Assembly: GCA_008729055.1 (NCBI GenBank)
Contig: SDUX01000010.1
Location: 992,001-1,056,000 of the forward strand
Length of the DNA: 64,000 nucleotides
Direction of reading: 5' to 3'
Origin: Pyropia haitanensis
Taxonomy: Eukaryota; Rhodophyta; Bangiophyceae; Bangiales; Bangiaceae
Shown: one piece after another, positions 11,234-22,305 of the stretch
Layout: each line of letters opens with the position of its first letter
Numbering within the stretch: position 1 is the stretch's first letter
Notes under the pieces: model-generated
The model's input: only the letters and a program-made list of their open reading frames with translations
The model's database searches: none
Told to the model about the DNA's origin: nothing
Made by a program: the position numbers and the translations under genes

Positions 11234-11842
11234 ATGGACCTCCCCACCGCGGTCAGTGGCGCGCTCCTCCCCGCGCTGCTCGTCGCGCTCGCCGCGGTCG
11301 GCGTCGCGCTCTACCTCCGCTCCCTCGCCAGCGTGCCCGCCGCGGGCGGCCGGCCCGGCGCGCCCGCCGGCGGCATGCCGGGCGAGGGCCCGCCGCCCCG
11401 GTACCCGGGGGTGGTGACCGCGTCGGAGCTGGCGGCCGCCACGGGCGGCCCCGGCGCCAACCTGTACGTTGCGGTCACGTGCCCGTTCAACCCGCCCGCA
11501 GACGGCGGCAGCGGCGGCGGCGGCGACGGCACGCGGGAGGTGACGGTGTTTGACATGGGCGCCGGCGGCGGCGCGGACTTTTACGGCCCCGCCGGCCCGT
11601 ACGCGGTTTTTGCCGGCGTCGACGCGAGCCGCGGGCTGGCCAAGAGCAGCATGGACGCGGCGGACGTGGCGGTGGGGGGGGTGGACGGCCTGTCCGCGTC
11701 GGAGATGGACACGCTGACGGGTTGGTACACCAAGTACCAGGCCAAGTACCCGGTGGCGGGCCGGCTGGTCGGCGATGACTACCGGCCGCCCGAGGGGGGG
11801 GAGGCGGGCGCGCCGTCTGCGGCGGACAAGAAGGACGCCTAG
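11234..11842 (+). CDS. Membrane-associated progesterone receptor (MAPR) / cytochrome b5-like haem-binding protein
   Basis: The single exon encodes 202 residues, close to the normal MAPR length. The N-terminus is a membrane anchor (ALLPALLVALAAVGVALYLR, about residues 9-28). The cytochrome b5-like domain follows: VVTASELAAATGG, LYVAV, VFDMG, then the family signature FYGPAGPYAVFAGVDASRGL, and TLTGWYTKYQAKYPVAGRL. In the family the FYGP-x-GPY tyrosines help bind haem, and the protein sits in the ER or plasma membrane, supporting cytochrome P450 and sterol metabolism. A Gly/Asp-rich insertion (about residues 83-95) interrupts the strand before VFDMG. The start is the first ATG before the anchor. 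It converges on TSR1. Assignment is secure; the exact partner is unknown. Confidence 0.92.
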   Translation: MDLPTAVSGALLPALLVALAAVGVALYLRSLASVPAAGGRPGAPAGGMPGEGPPPRYPGVVTASELAAATGGPGANLYVAVTCPFNPPADGGSGGGGDGTREVTVFDMGAGGGADFYGPAGPYAVFAGVDASRGLAKSSMDAADVAVGGVDGLSASEMDTLTGWYTKYQAKYPVAGRLVGDDYRPPEGGEAGAPSAADKKDA

Positions 11843-12369
11843 GGGGGTTGGCGTGTGAGGGGGGGGGCACGGAGGGGGGAGTGTGGGGGGGATGATGGCA
11901 TGAGCAGTGGGGTGGGTGGGTGGGTGCATATGGGCAAAGTACGCGGGGAGGGTGCGTGCGCCTTGATAGTGGGGTGCGTGCGTGGAAAGGGCGGTGGTGG
12001 CCGCGGCGGGTGCGCGGGTGAGAGCTCCTGGTGACGGGGGGACGGCTGGTCGAGTGGGACGGTGCGCTCGGCGCGGCTTGTGGAAGGGCGCGGCGGCGGT
12101 CCGGCAAGCTTGCCACGATGCTCCCCGGGGCAGGCGCGCTAGCCGCAGGCGGCTGGCGGGGCGACGCCTGCGCCGACCCACGGCCACGGTGGCTCCGTAC
12201 CTGCGCGGGGGTCGCACCCCGAGACACAATAGACTCGAGTCTAGGAAAATAGGACAGCACGCCCGCTGGGAGGCGGCCGCCGCGGCGGCCATCCGTGGCG
12301 ACTACTCTCCCCCCCCCCCCCCCACCCTACGCACCCCCCCTCTCCCGCCACTCGTCTGCCACACCCGCC
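11843..12369. other. Convergent 3' region between the MAPR gene and TSR1
   Basis: The region holds G/T-rich sequence after the MAPR stop and a C15-like run near 12309. No gene is seen. Confidence 0.5.
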
Positions 12370-13960
12370 CTACACCCCCTCCACCTCCTTGGGGTACACC
12401 CGCTTGTACAGCGACATGCACACCGTATCGCTCTGGCTCATCTCCTTGTCAAAGATGCACTTCATGTACCCGTGCGTGCCGAGCGGCTCGACAATGTGCC
12501 CCGAGCGGCCCTCCTTGGTCCACAGCCGCACCGGCCGGAACCAGCGGACGTCCTCGGGGTTGAAAAACATGAACCGCACCACCGCCCGCCGCTTGCGCAC
12601 CTTGAACGGGAAGCCCGTCAGGACGATGCGCTTGAGCACCAGCCGGTCCGGGTCGGCGCCCGCGACGGCGCCCGCCGCCAACGGCGCCCCGTCTGCGGGC
12701 GCTGCCACGACGCCGCCGCCCGCGGCGGCGGTCGCGGCGGCCGCCGCGTCGCCGGCGGGCGGCGCCAGCAGCAGCGCGGGCGTGCCGGGCGCCAGCGCCG
12801 GCCCATAGGCAGACGCCACCACCGACGCGGCGGGCATCAGCCACCGCACCGCCTTGGCGCGGCCGCCCACCCCCGCGCCGCCCGGCTCGGACAGCGCCAG
12901 CCGGGCGGGCCACCGCACAAAGCCGGCGTGGACGATGGCGAGGTCCTTGGCCTTGGCCACTGGCGGCGTGTCGGCGCCGCCGCCGGCGGCGTCGCCGTCG
13001 GCGGCGCGGACGCCCAGGTGCACCACCGTCCGGCGGTGCTCGTGCGGGTGCAGGCCGCACGCGACGACGGGCGCGGCGGCGGCGGCAACGGCGGCAACGA
13101 CCGCCGCGGCGGCCGCGGCGGACGCCACCGCCACCTCCAGCCGCACGTACATGCCGGGCGGCGCCAGGTTGGCCGCCGCCGCCGCCGCCGCCACGGGGTC
13201 CGCCCGCGCCCCGCCGGCGGCGTCGCCGTCGGCGCCATCGTCCATGGCCACGGCCGCCATGGACGGCGGCCGCGGCGGGGGCGGCCGGCCGGCCTTGCCG
13301 GCCTTGCCGGCCTTGCCAGCCTTGCCGCCGCCGCCTCGCGCCGCGGCGGTGGCGGCGGCGAGCGCCGCGGCGAGCGCCGCGGCCGCCCGGTCCGCGTCCC
13401 GCCGGATGCGCGACCGCGTGGCCGCCGCGTCGGCAAACCGAAAGAGCCGCCCATAGGGCGGCGGCAGCCCCTCGGCCGGGTCCCACGGCGACGTCCGGAA
13501 GCTGCGGAGGCCCCGGTACCGCGCAAACCGGACGCGCGCGGGCACATCGACGGGCGTGTCGAGCTCGTCGGGGAAGAGCAGGTCGTCGCGGGCGGCGGCC
13601 GCCGCCGCGCGCGCCGCCGCGGCGCCGGTATTGTCGGCGGCGGCGGCGGCGGCGGCGTCCGCCGACGCCGCGTCGGGCTCGTCGTCGCTCGCGTCCATGC
13701 CCACGTCCCCGTCCGTGTCGTCGTCACCGCCGCGCCCGTCGCCGGCGCCGCTGCCGTCCTCGTCCGAGGCAGTGTCGCCCTCGTCGGGCACCCCGCCCTG
13801 GCCGTCATCGTCCGTATCCCAAATGTCCCCGCCGCCCTCGCCCGCCACCGGCGGCGCCCCGCCCCCCCCGGGCTCGTCGCCGTCCTGGATCCACGCCGCC
13901 TGGTACTCGGACCACCCCTTGGGGCGTAGCCGCACCACCGGCGGCGGCGCGCCACCCCGC

Positions 13961-13997
<37 letters not shown>

Positions 13998-14959
13998 TGC
14001 TCGCCGCCACCCCGCCGCCATCCGCGGGCCAGGAGCCGTCGCCCACCTCGGGTGGCCACGTCTGCTCGGCCGCGCCAACGTCGGGCACCGCCGCCGAGGC
14101 GGGCGGCTCGCCGGCCGCCTCGTCACGCACGCTCAGCGCCGCGCCCGGGGTGGTGCGCCAGCCCCCACACGACGTGACGCCGCCGCTGTCGCCGCCACCC
14201 CCACCGCCACCCCCGCGCCGCTCCGCGGTGGCGCCGTCCGCCGCCGCGTACACCCCCCGCACCACGTGCGTGCCGTGCCCCGTAATGTGCAGCAGCCGGT
14301 TCGCATCGAGCGGCATCCCCCGCACGTGCGCCCACACGTGCAGCGTCACCCCGCCGCCGCCGCCACCGCCGCCGCCACCGCCACCACCGTCCGCCCCCCC
14401 CGCGGCGACCGCGGCGGCGGTCGCGGCCGCCACCGCCGCCGCACCCGCACCGGGCGTGACGGGCGCGGGAATAGCGGCGGCGGCGGCGGCGGCCGGCGGC
14501 GCGGCGGTTACGGCGGCGGCGGTGACGAGCAGGTACGGCCGGCGGGAGCGCCAGGTGAGCGGCGGCGGCGGGCGGGCGAGCAGCCGCCGCAGCGCGGCGG
14601 CCGCGTCGGCGGCGCCGCCGCCCAGCGGCAGCGGCCGCAAGTCCGCCGCGTCGCCGAGGCCCTCGGCGGCCAGCAGCCGCGACCGCTCCCGTGCCACCGC
14701 CCGCGCCGCCGCCGCCGCCGCCGCGGCCGCCGCCGCCGCCGACGGCGCCGCCGCCGCCACGTCCATCGGCACGTCCGCGTCGTCCCGGGTGGGGGCGGCG
14801 GCGGGGACGGACACGGCCGCCCACGCGCCGACGCCCTGCACGCGCACGGCGGACAAGGCGGCGGCGCCCGCCGGGTCAAACGCGTCGGCGCCGCCAAACA
14901 CGACGACGACCACGTCCGCCACCTTGGCCGCGTCCAGCGCGGCCACCACAAACGCCCTC

Positions 14960-15013
<54 letters not shown>

Positions 15014-15464
15014 GCGGCGGCGGGGGTGGGCCCCCCCTCCGCCGCCACCACCACCGGCGGCGGCCTGCGGATGGGCACCAGCGTCACCCGCCGCGCGCCC
15101 GCGTGCCCCCGCACCGGCACGGTGGGGTACGCGCCGCCGGCGCCGGCGCCGGCGCCGGCGCCGCCACCCCCTCCGCCCCCCCCCCCCCCCCGGCGGCCAC
15201 CCCGTCCGCGGCGGCCGCCCGCAACGCGGCGGCGGCGGCGGCCACATCCGCCGCGGCCGACGCGGGGAGGAGGGCGAGCACCAGCGGCGCCGCCGCGGCA
15301 ACGCCACGGGCGGTCGCCGCGGCGGCGGCGGCGACCGCCGCGCGCCGCGCGCCGCGGGCGGCGCGGGTGCGGGTGGCGCGCTTGGCGAGCGCGCGCGCCG
15401 CGGGGGGGGGGGGGGGGGGGTGCGTCCGCCCGCCGCGGCGGCGGTCGTTGCGCGCCTTGGCCAT
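12370..15464 (-). CDS. TSR1: Pre-rRNA-processing protein TSR1
   Basis: TSR1 is a GTPase-like factor of the nucleolus and cytoplasm that binds pre-40S subunits and is needed for 20S pre-rRNA maturation. The start MAKARNDRRRGGRTH at 15464 is a typical basic TSR1 N-terminus. Recognisable segments in order are RVTLVPIRRPPPVVV and AAKVADVVVVVFGGADAF; LLHITGHGTHVVRGVY (AARP2CN region); an acidic stretch; PKGWSEYQAAWIQDGD; DELDTPVDVPARVRFARYRG and LRSFRTSPWDPAEGLPP; and the C-terminal FMFFNPEDVRWFRPVRLWTK and EPLGTHGYMKCIFD, ending KRVYPKEVEGV. The reading frame changes once, at the C run near 15175-15192, so the gene is probably intact and the run mis-sized. At roughly 1,030 residues it is longer than typical TSR1 (about 800) because of Ala/Gly-rich insertions. 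It is divergent from RRP42. Confidence 0.93.
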
Positions 15465-16196
15465 GGGGCGCGGCGGGTGGGTGGGGGGGGGAGCAGCGGT
15501 GGGCAGGGAGGGGAAGAGCGGGGGGGGAGGAGGGGGGGGGGAGGGGGGGGTGGGTGGTGGGAGGGAGGTGGGGGGGGGGGGGATGGAGTGGAAGGCGAGG
15601 AAAAGAGGGGGGTGGGGGAGTGGGGGGGGGAGGAAGAGGGGGGGGGGGTGGGAGGGAGGTGGGGGGGGGGGGGATGGAGTGGAAGGCGAGGAAAAGAGGG
15701 GGGTGGGGGAGTGGGGGGGGGAAGAGGGTGGGGGGAGGATGCCGCAGAGGGCTGGCTAGCGCGGTGTGCAGCGGCGGGGCACGGCTGGGTGGCAGACGCC
15801 GACGGCGGCGAGGCGCGGGCGGCAAAACACACCGGGGCGGCGGCACCACGCAGTGCCGGCGGCGAGCGCGACGGGTCGCCGGCGACGCCGACGGCGACCG
15901 CAGCCTCCCCCCCGCCCCCAAACAAACGTCCAGCGGGGAAGCCACGGGCACGTCCAAAAAAAAAAAAACACGGCGAAAAGAGCAAACCACGACTGAAAAG
16001 CGGTCGTTCGTGCCGCCGACGAGGGATCCCGCCAGCCGCCAGCGCGGCCGCGGCCGCCGCGGCCACCGCGGCGACACACGCCGCTGGGGTGGGTTTGTGC
16101 CAGACGCCCCCCCCCCCCCCCCCCCCGACTTGCGGTTGCCCCCCCCGCCTCCCCCCCTCTTCCCCCCCCCCCCCCCCCCCCCCGCGGTGGTGCACC
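15465..16196. promoter_or_regulatory. Shared divergent promoter region of TSR1 and RRP42
   Basis: These 732 bases separate two divergent genes for ribosome and RNA maturation. They contain a purine-rich tandem duplication (15559-15735), an A13-like run near 15957-15968 and C runs near 16109-16126 and 16161-16183, immediately upstream of the RRP42 start. Bidirectional control is inferred from the arrangement; no specific motif is identified. Confidence 0.45.
15559..15735. repeat. Tandem duplication, about 91-bp unit, two copies
   Basis: The word GGATGGAGTGGAAGGCGAGG occurs at 15581 and again at 15672, with the flanking G-rich sequence also repeated. The offset is 91 bases. The second copy diverges near its end. 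Confidence 0.9.
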
Positions 16197-16473
16197 ATGT
16201 CCACCCCCCTGTCCCCCACCGAGGTTGCCTACCACATTGCCGGCGCCGCGCTCGGCATCCGCGTCGACGGCCGGCCGCCCACCGGCCGGCGGCCGCTGAG
16301 CATCGAGACGGCGCTGCTGCCGACCGCCGCCGGCTCGGCGCGCGCGACCGTCGCGGGCGGCGCGGACGTCCTCGTCGGCGTCACCGCCTCCCTCTCCCCC
16401 GTCCCCGCCCCGGCCCTCACTTTTAGTGTGGGCGTCGTGCCGAGCGCCGCCGCCGCCGCCGCCGCCGCGACCG

Positions 16474-16531
<58 letters not shown>

Positions 16532-17017
16532 GGCGGCGGCGGCCGGGTCGGCCGCCGCCGCCGCCCTCACCCGCCTGTACGCACCAGCAGTGGCGGGCCC
16601 ACTGGCGGCGGCCGCCCGCGTCGGCGCCGCCGCCACGTGGGTGCTGTCGGTCGACGCGGTGGTGCTGCGGCCGGGCGGCGCGACGCTCGACGTGCTGTCC
16701 GTGGCGGTCCGCGCGGCGCTGCGGACGGCGGTGGTGGCGGGGGTGGAGGTGATCCCGGGCGAGGCGGACGACCCGGAAACGGTGGAGGTGGTGGACGGCA
16801 CGGAGGTGTGGGTGGAGGACTGGGGCGTCCTCGCCGCGTGCCCGCTGGCGGTGAGCGTCACGTGGGTGGGGGAGGGGCTGGGGGGGGGGGGGGGGAGGGG
16901 GGGGGGAACCCCGGGGGGGCTCGTCGTCGACGCGTCGGCCGAGGAGGAGGCCGTCGGCGGCGGCACCGTCGTTGTCGGCGTCTGCCGCGCCGACGCGGCC
17001 GGCGGGCCCGCCGCGGC

Positions 17018-17048
<31 letters not shown>

Positions 17049-17264
17049 GCCGCGCACAAAGACGGCCCGGCGGTGGCGGTGACGCTGCGCGGCGGCGTCG
17101 ACGCGCGGGGCGTGGTTGGCGGCGGCGGCGTGGCGGCGGCCGCCGCGCTCGCCGCGCGGGTGGGCGGCGGGCTCCTCGCCCGCGTCGACGCGCTGCTCGA
17201 GCGGGAGGTTGCCGCCGCGCGGGCGGGGCGGCTGCCGCCGCCGGTCGGGTTTTTTGCGGGCTGA
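16197..17264 (+). CDS. RRP42: Exosome complex component RRP42 (RNase PH-like subunit)
   Basis: RRP42 is one of six RNase PH-fold proteins in the ring of the eukaryotic RNA exosome, which processes rRNA and degrades RNA in nucleus and cytoplasm. The start MSTPLSPTEVAYHIAGAALG leads to the family signature IRVDGRPPTGRRPLSIETAL (compare D-G-R-x-x-x-x-R) and ARATVAGGADVLVGVTA. Later parts are WVLSVDAVVLRPGGATLDVL, typical of the second half of the RNase PH domain, and the C-terminal helix LLARVDALLEREVAAARAG. The single exon gives 355 residues, against about 290 usually. The excess is a poly-Ala/poly-Gly insertion at about residues 82-120 and Gly-rich loops. The ATG at 16197 follows a long C run and is the first before the conserved region. 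As in other eukaryotic ring subunits, catalysis is not expected. Confidence 0.9.
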
Positions 17265-17450
17265 GCGCGCCGACGGGGCGGGGGGAAGGGGGGGCGGGGG
17301 GGGGGGGGGAGCCAGTGGCGGAAGGAGCTTGGGGGGGGGGGGGGAGGGGGGGTCGCCGGCGCTGGCGGCCGGCGGCAGGCCGCAACGGCGGCCGCGGCGG
17401 TGGCGGCGGTGGTGGCGGCGGCAACGGTGGCGGCGGTGGCGACGGCGGCA

Positions 17451-17498
<48 letters not shown>

Positions 17499-18597
17499 AG
17501 CGGGCGGCCGCCGCGGCGGCGGTACCGGGTGCGAGCGCCGCGTGCGGCGGCGTCCCCCCCCCCCCCCCCCGCGACGCCACAGGCGGCCCCCGCGGCTCGT
17601 GGCGGCCGTCCGCCGCCCCCACCAGTCGCGCGGCGAGCGGGCCACGCGACAGCGGGCACGCCGCGACGACCCCGCCGCTTGGGTGTGGTGGTAGGGGCAA
17701 GGGGGGGGGGGGTATGGGTGGTGGGAGGGACGGGGGGTGTGTCGGTGGTGGGGCAACGGGCGGTGCGTGGCGCGGCGCGGCGGCTCGCGCGCTGCCAGCC
17801 CGCCAGGCCGGCACGCGCGCTGCCAGCCCGCCAGGCCGGCACGCGCGCACGGGGCGGCGTCGCGCCCGGGGGCAGCGGCCGTCAGCGTCCCGCTCGACCG
17901 CCACGCGCGGTCGCTCCCCCCCCCCCCCCCCCTTCCCGCCCGCGCCCGTCTGCCGTGGGCGGCCACCCCCATCCGCACACCCCCGCCGACGCACGCCACC
18001 AGCTGCCCGGCACGGAGCACGCAAAAAACAAAAAAACAAAAGAGACTCAGCGCGGCGCCCACCGGCGCTTTGCACCTACCGCCGCGCTCCACCGCCCCAC
18101 CCGCCGCGCTCACGCGGCGCGGTCGCCCGCGCCGCGCCGCCCACCAGGGACCACCCTGCCGGCCGCGGCGGCCGCGGCGCACGGCGCCACGGGGCGGTGC
18201 GGCATGGCGCGGCGGTCCTCCGCCCATCCCCACCCCCCCCCCCCCCCCCCCGCCATCGCCCCGCCGCCACCCCACCACCCGCCCTCCCCCCTTCTCCCTC
18301 CCCCCGACCCACACAACGCCACCACCGTGGCGCCACGCCCGCCCCAGCGCACCCCCCCCCCCCCCCACCCGCAATCGTCGCCTCAACCGCACGGCGTGGC
18401 GCACCGCGGCGAGGGCGGCGCACGCACCGGCGCGACGCCGCCGACCCCCCCCATCCGCCCAACCCCCCCCCCCCCCTCCCCCCGCACCCCTTAGCCCACG
18501 CCCACACCGACACCGCCAGCCAGGGGAGCACCAATAGCGGCCGCACCCCCCCCCGCAACGACCCCGCTCCTCCCTTGATCGGTACCCCCCCCCCCCG
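17265..18597. other. Convergent intergenic region between RRP42 and uS14m
   Basis: This 1.3 kb is very GC-rich, with GGC repeats near 17400-17510 and long C runs near 18234-18252. A 28-bp tandem duplication sits at 17789-17844. Open frames run through it on both strands but none shows a recognisable domain. Confidence 0.4.
17789..17844. repeat. Perfect 28-bp tandem duplication
   Basis: Two identical 28-base units begin GCGCTGCCAGCCCG, at 17789-17816 and 17817-17844. Confidence 0.9.
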
Positions 18598-18891
18598 TCA
18601 CCGCTTCTTCATCACGCCCGGCAGGTCACCCGCGAGCGCGGCGAGCCGAAACTCAATCCGCGACAGCCCCATATCCCGCAGCACCGCCCGCGGCCGCCCC
18701 GACACGATGCACCGGTTGCGGACGCGCACGGCGGACGTGTTGGTGGGCATCGCCGCCAGCCGCGCGACCGCCGCCGCGCGGATGGGGGGGGGGAGGCTGA
18801 CGTTGCCAATGATGGCGCGGAGGGCGACGCGGGTCGGCTCTGCCGCCGCGACGGCGGCACGGCGGGCCATGTCCATGGCGACTTTGCCCAT
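18598..18891 (-). CDS. Small-subunit ribosomal protein uS14, mitochondrial type
   Basis: The protein has 97 residues, close to the about 100 of zinc-free bacterial-type uS14. The C-terminal half shows the signature RNRCIVSGRPRAVLRDMGLS followed by RIEFRLAALAGDLPGVMKKR, which matches R-N-R-C-x-x-(T/S)-G-R-P-R-x-x-x-R-x-x-x-L-S-R. The zinc-binding Cys pairs of cytosolic uS14 are absent, so an organellar ribosome is likely. The mitochondrion is favoured because red algal plastids generally encode their own rps14 (family knowledge). The start MGKVAMDMARRAAVAAAEPT is at the first ATG before the conserved region. The Ala/Arg-rich N-terminus could be a short targeting sequence. It is divergent from the bZIP gene. 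Confidence 0.88.
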   Translation of the reverse strand: MGKVAMDMARRAAVAAAEPTRVALRAIIGNVSLPPPIRAAAVARLAAMPTNTSAVRVRNRCIVSGRPRAVLRDMGLSRIEFRLAALAGDLPGVMKKR

Positions 18892-19631
18892 GGTGGGGGG
18901 GGGGGTGGGTTGACAGGCAGGACGAGGCGGATGGCGTCGACGCCCAGGCAAAAGGAGTGGGGACAGCCGCAAGTGGGGGACAGAGCGGGAAGCGGTCGGG
19001 GGAGGAAGCGGAACTCGCCGAGGGGAACGCAGCAGCAGCGGGAGGGGACGGCTTTGGGTGAGGGAGAGTGCCAGAGAGACACGGCGGGCGGCGCACGCAG
19101 ACGCAGCCAAGAGCGGGTCAGCGGTGCCGCGGAAGAAGATGCGCCCACCGTCGGGATCACGGCGACCTGTCGCACCAAGCCACGTGTCGACAAACCCAGG
19201 AACGAAAACGGAAAATAAAGTTATATCAATTACAATGTGATGCTTGGATGAGTCACCGGTCAAAGTCATTGACAAGATGGATGCGTGCAAGATGACCCCC
19301 GTCCTCACGCAAACGTGGCTACGCGCCGTCGCGCGCAAGCAACGGCCGCGCGGCGAGCGCGTGACGTCGCCGCACGGTCGCCAATGGTCCCCCGCGCCAG
19401 CCGGCGCCCACGCGCGCGCCGCCGGGTTACAAAGCGGACCGCGGCGGCCGCGGCGCGGCCGCCCGGCGCCGGCGGCGCGGCGCGGCCGCCCCGCCGCCGC
19501 GGCCAACGGCGCCCCGTCTTCTTCCCCGCGCGGCGCCGACCGCCTGCGCTGCGGCCGCGCCGCGAGCCGCCCGCACCTGCCGGCAGGGCTGCCGTGGCGT
19601 TTTTGCGGCGCCGCGTCCTCCCCTGGGCGGC
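18892..19631. promoter_or_regulatory. Divergent promoter region between uS14m and the bZIP gene
   Basis: The region contains an unusually AT-rich patch for this window (about 19212-19242, with AATAAAGTTATATCAATT), which could be a TATA-like or other promoter element for either flanking gene. The rest is GC-rich with no supported gene. Confidence 0.4.
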
Positions 19632-21644
19632 ATGTGCGCCCCGCGTCGGGCACCTCTGTTCCTGCCGCCGCCACCGCTGCCGCTGCCGCTGCCGCTGCCG
19701 CTGCTGCCGCTGTCGCTGTCGCTGTCGCTGTCGCTGCGGCTGCTGCTGCTGCTGCCGCTGCTGCTGTTGCCGCTGCCGCTGCCGCTGCCGCTGCCGCCGC
19801 TGCCGCTGCCGCTGCCGCTGCTGCCGCTGCCGCTGCCGCCGTCGTCGCGGCAGACGGCGCACGCGGGCAGCGCCCCCCCCCCCCCCCCCCTCCCTCCCTC
19901 CCCCGCCGTGTGGGTCTCCCGCGTCGGCGGGCCCGCGGCGGCGGCGGCCGATGCGGCGGCGGCGGCGGCCCCCCCCCCCCCCATGGAGGTGGACACCCCC
20001 CCCCCCCCCGTGATGGGCACCACCTCGGACCCGCGGTCGTTGCGGACGGTGGCGGGCCCCCGCGGCGGCCTGCCCGTCACGCGCGACAGCTGGCGGCGGA
20101 TCTTTCGGCTGCCGCAGCTGACGCCCTGGCTCCGCCGGTGGCTCCTCACCCCCGCGTCGACGGCCGAGGCGGTGCCCGTCGCGTCGCTCCGCGCCGCCGC
20201 CGCCGAGTCGTCGGAAGTGTACCGGCAGCCGCCGGGCGCGCCGCCGGGGGTGCCCCTCGCGCTCGACGGGATGGCGCCCAAGATGGCACTCACGTGGCTC
20301 CTGCTGCCGCTGTCGGCGGTCAATGGGCTGAGCGTCGGCCTGGTGTGGACGGACGTGACCGCCGACGCCCTGCGGGGGGACCCGCTGGTCATTGGGCCCG
20401 CCCCGAGCGGCCGGTTTGCACTCGACGAGGCGACGGGCGAGCTGTTTGCCACGTCCTGGCGGCCCGACGACGGCACGCTCATCGTCGCGTGGACGGCGTC
20501 GGTGCTGTCGTGCGAGCGGGTCCGCGAGACAATCTCCTTTGACGCGCCCGCGCCCAACACGCTGCCGGCACACATCATCACGCGCATGTCGTTCCACGAG
20601 CGCCGCTACTGTGGGCTGTGCGGGCCGCCCGCGGCCCGCGGCGGCGGCGGCGGCGGCGGCGCCGGTGCCGCCGCCGCCGCCGCCGCCGCCGCCCCGCCGC
20701 CCGACTTGTCAAGCCTGCCGCCGCCGTGCACCGGCAGCCCCGCGCGGCGCGTCACGTCCCCCGTCGACTTTTCCGGCTTTGGCTTCCACGGCTTCCGCGG
20801 CACCTACTTTGGCACCGTCCTCCTCTCCCGCTACGCGCCCGCCGGCAGCAGCGTCCACGGCGGCGGGCCGTGCGTGGCGCAGGAGCGGCGGCTCATCGCC
20901 ATCCGCCTGCGGCACGCGCGGCCCGAGCGGCGGCGGCTGCTGCGGCTGGCGCTGGCCGCCTCGGCGGGCAGCGTCTCGTGGGGGCCCTCCCCGTGGGCGG
21001 GCGTGCTGCACGTGTCGGCGCTGTGGGCGGCGCTGCCGCCGGTGGCGGCGGTCGCCGCGCGGCTGCGCGCCGCCGAGGCCGCCGCCGCCCGCCGGTCACG
21101 GTCGACGGTGGTGCTGCGCGTGCCGCCGGGGGGGGGGGGGGGGTCGACGCCGCCGCGGTCGTGGACGCGGCGGCCGTCGCGCTCGGCCGGCCGGGGGGGG
21201 GGGCGCGTTTGCCGTGCCGGCCGTGACGGGCGCGGCACGCACGGGGGCGGCGTCGGGGGCGGCCACGTTGGCGGCGGTGGGGGGGGGGGGGGGGGGGGGG
21301 GGGCGTTTGCCGACGACACCGCCGCCCCGCACGATGGGAGCTGCGAGTGCAACCGGTGTGCGTACGGGCGGGGGCGGGGGGGGTGGGGGGGGGACTCGGC
21401 GTCGGCGGCCGCCGCGGCGGCCGGGCGGGGACACGGCGGGGGGGAGGCGGGGGGGATCCCGACGATTGACATCTCGCAGGTGCCGCCGGGGGGGGGAGGC
21501 GCGAGCGGGGGGGGGGGGGGGCGGCCGCCACGGTCGGCCCCGTGCCGCGGTCGTCGGGGAGCTTGGACGGCTGGTCCGCGCCGCCGCCGTCGCCGTTTGC
21601 CGCCCCCTTCCCGACCGGGGCGGCGGCGTCCCGCGGCGGCGACC

Positions 21645-21696
<52 letters not shown>

Positions 21697-21815
21697 GCTG
21701 GCGCGGAGCCTCCCCCCCCTCGACGTTGGCGGCGGCAGCTCGTCGTGGCGGCTGCCCGCGGGCGCCCCCCCCCCCCCCAGCCCGTCGTGCCCACTGCCGG
21801 CGGGCATCCTCAGAC

Positions 21816-21848
<33 letters not shown>

Positions 21849-22249
21849 ACCCGTGGTCGCCGCCCGCGGCGCGGCGGCTGGTCGTCACCGCCGTCGACGG
21901 GGACGACGACCTGACCGAGGAGGACGACGACCTCCTCCGCGTCGACGCGCTCATCAGCGAGCGCCCGCCGCTGGTGCCGCGCGGCGTGCCGCGGCGCCTC
22001 CTGGGGCGCCGGCCCCGCGACGGGCGGCCGCGGCCGCCGGGGGGGCGGCGGCCGCCGTGCCCCCGCCGCCCGCGCCGCGCACGCCGCCGTCGTCTGGGTC
22101 ACTGGCCGAGCAGGGGGGGGGGGGGGGGGCGGGCACCGCCGCGGCGGCGGCGGCGCTGCTAGTGGCGCCGCGGGTGGCACCGCCGCGTCTGTGGCCGGCC
22201 ACGGCAGCGGCGGCGGGCGGGGTAACCCGAGCGGAGGCGGCATTGGCGG

Positions 22250-22305
<56 letters not shown>

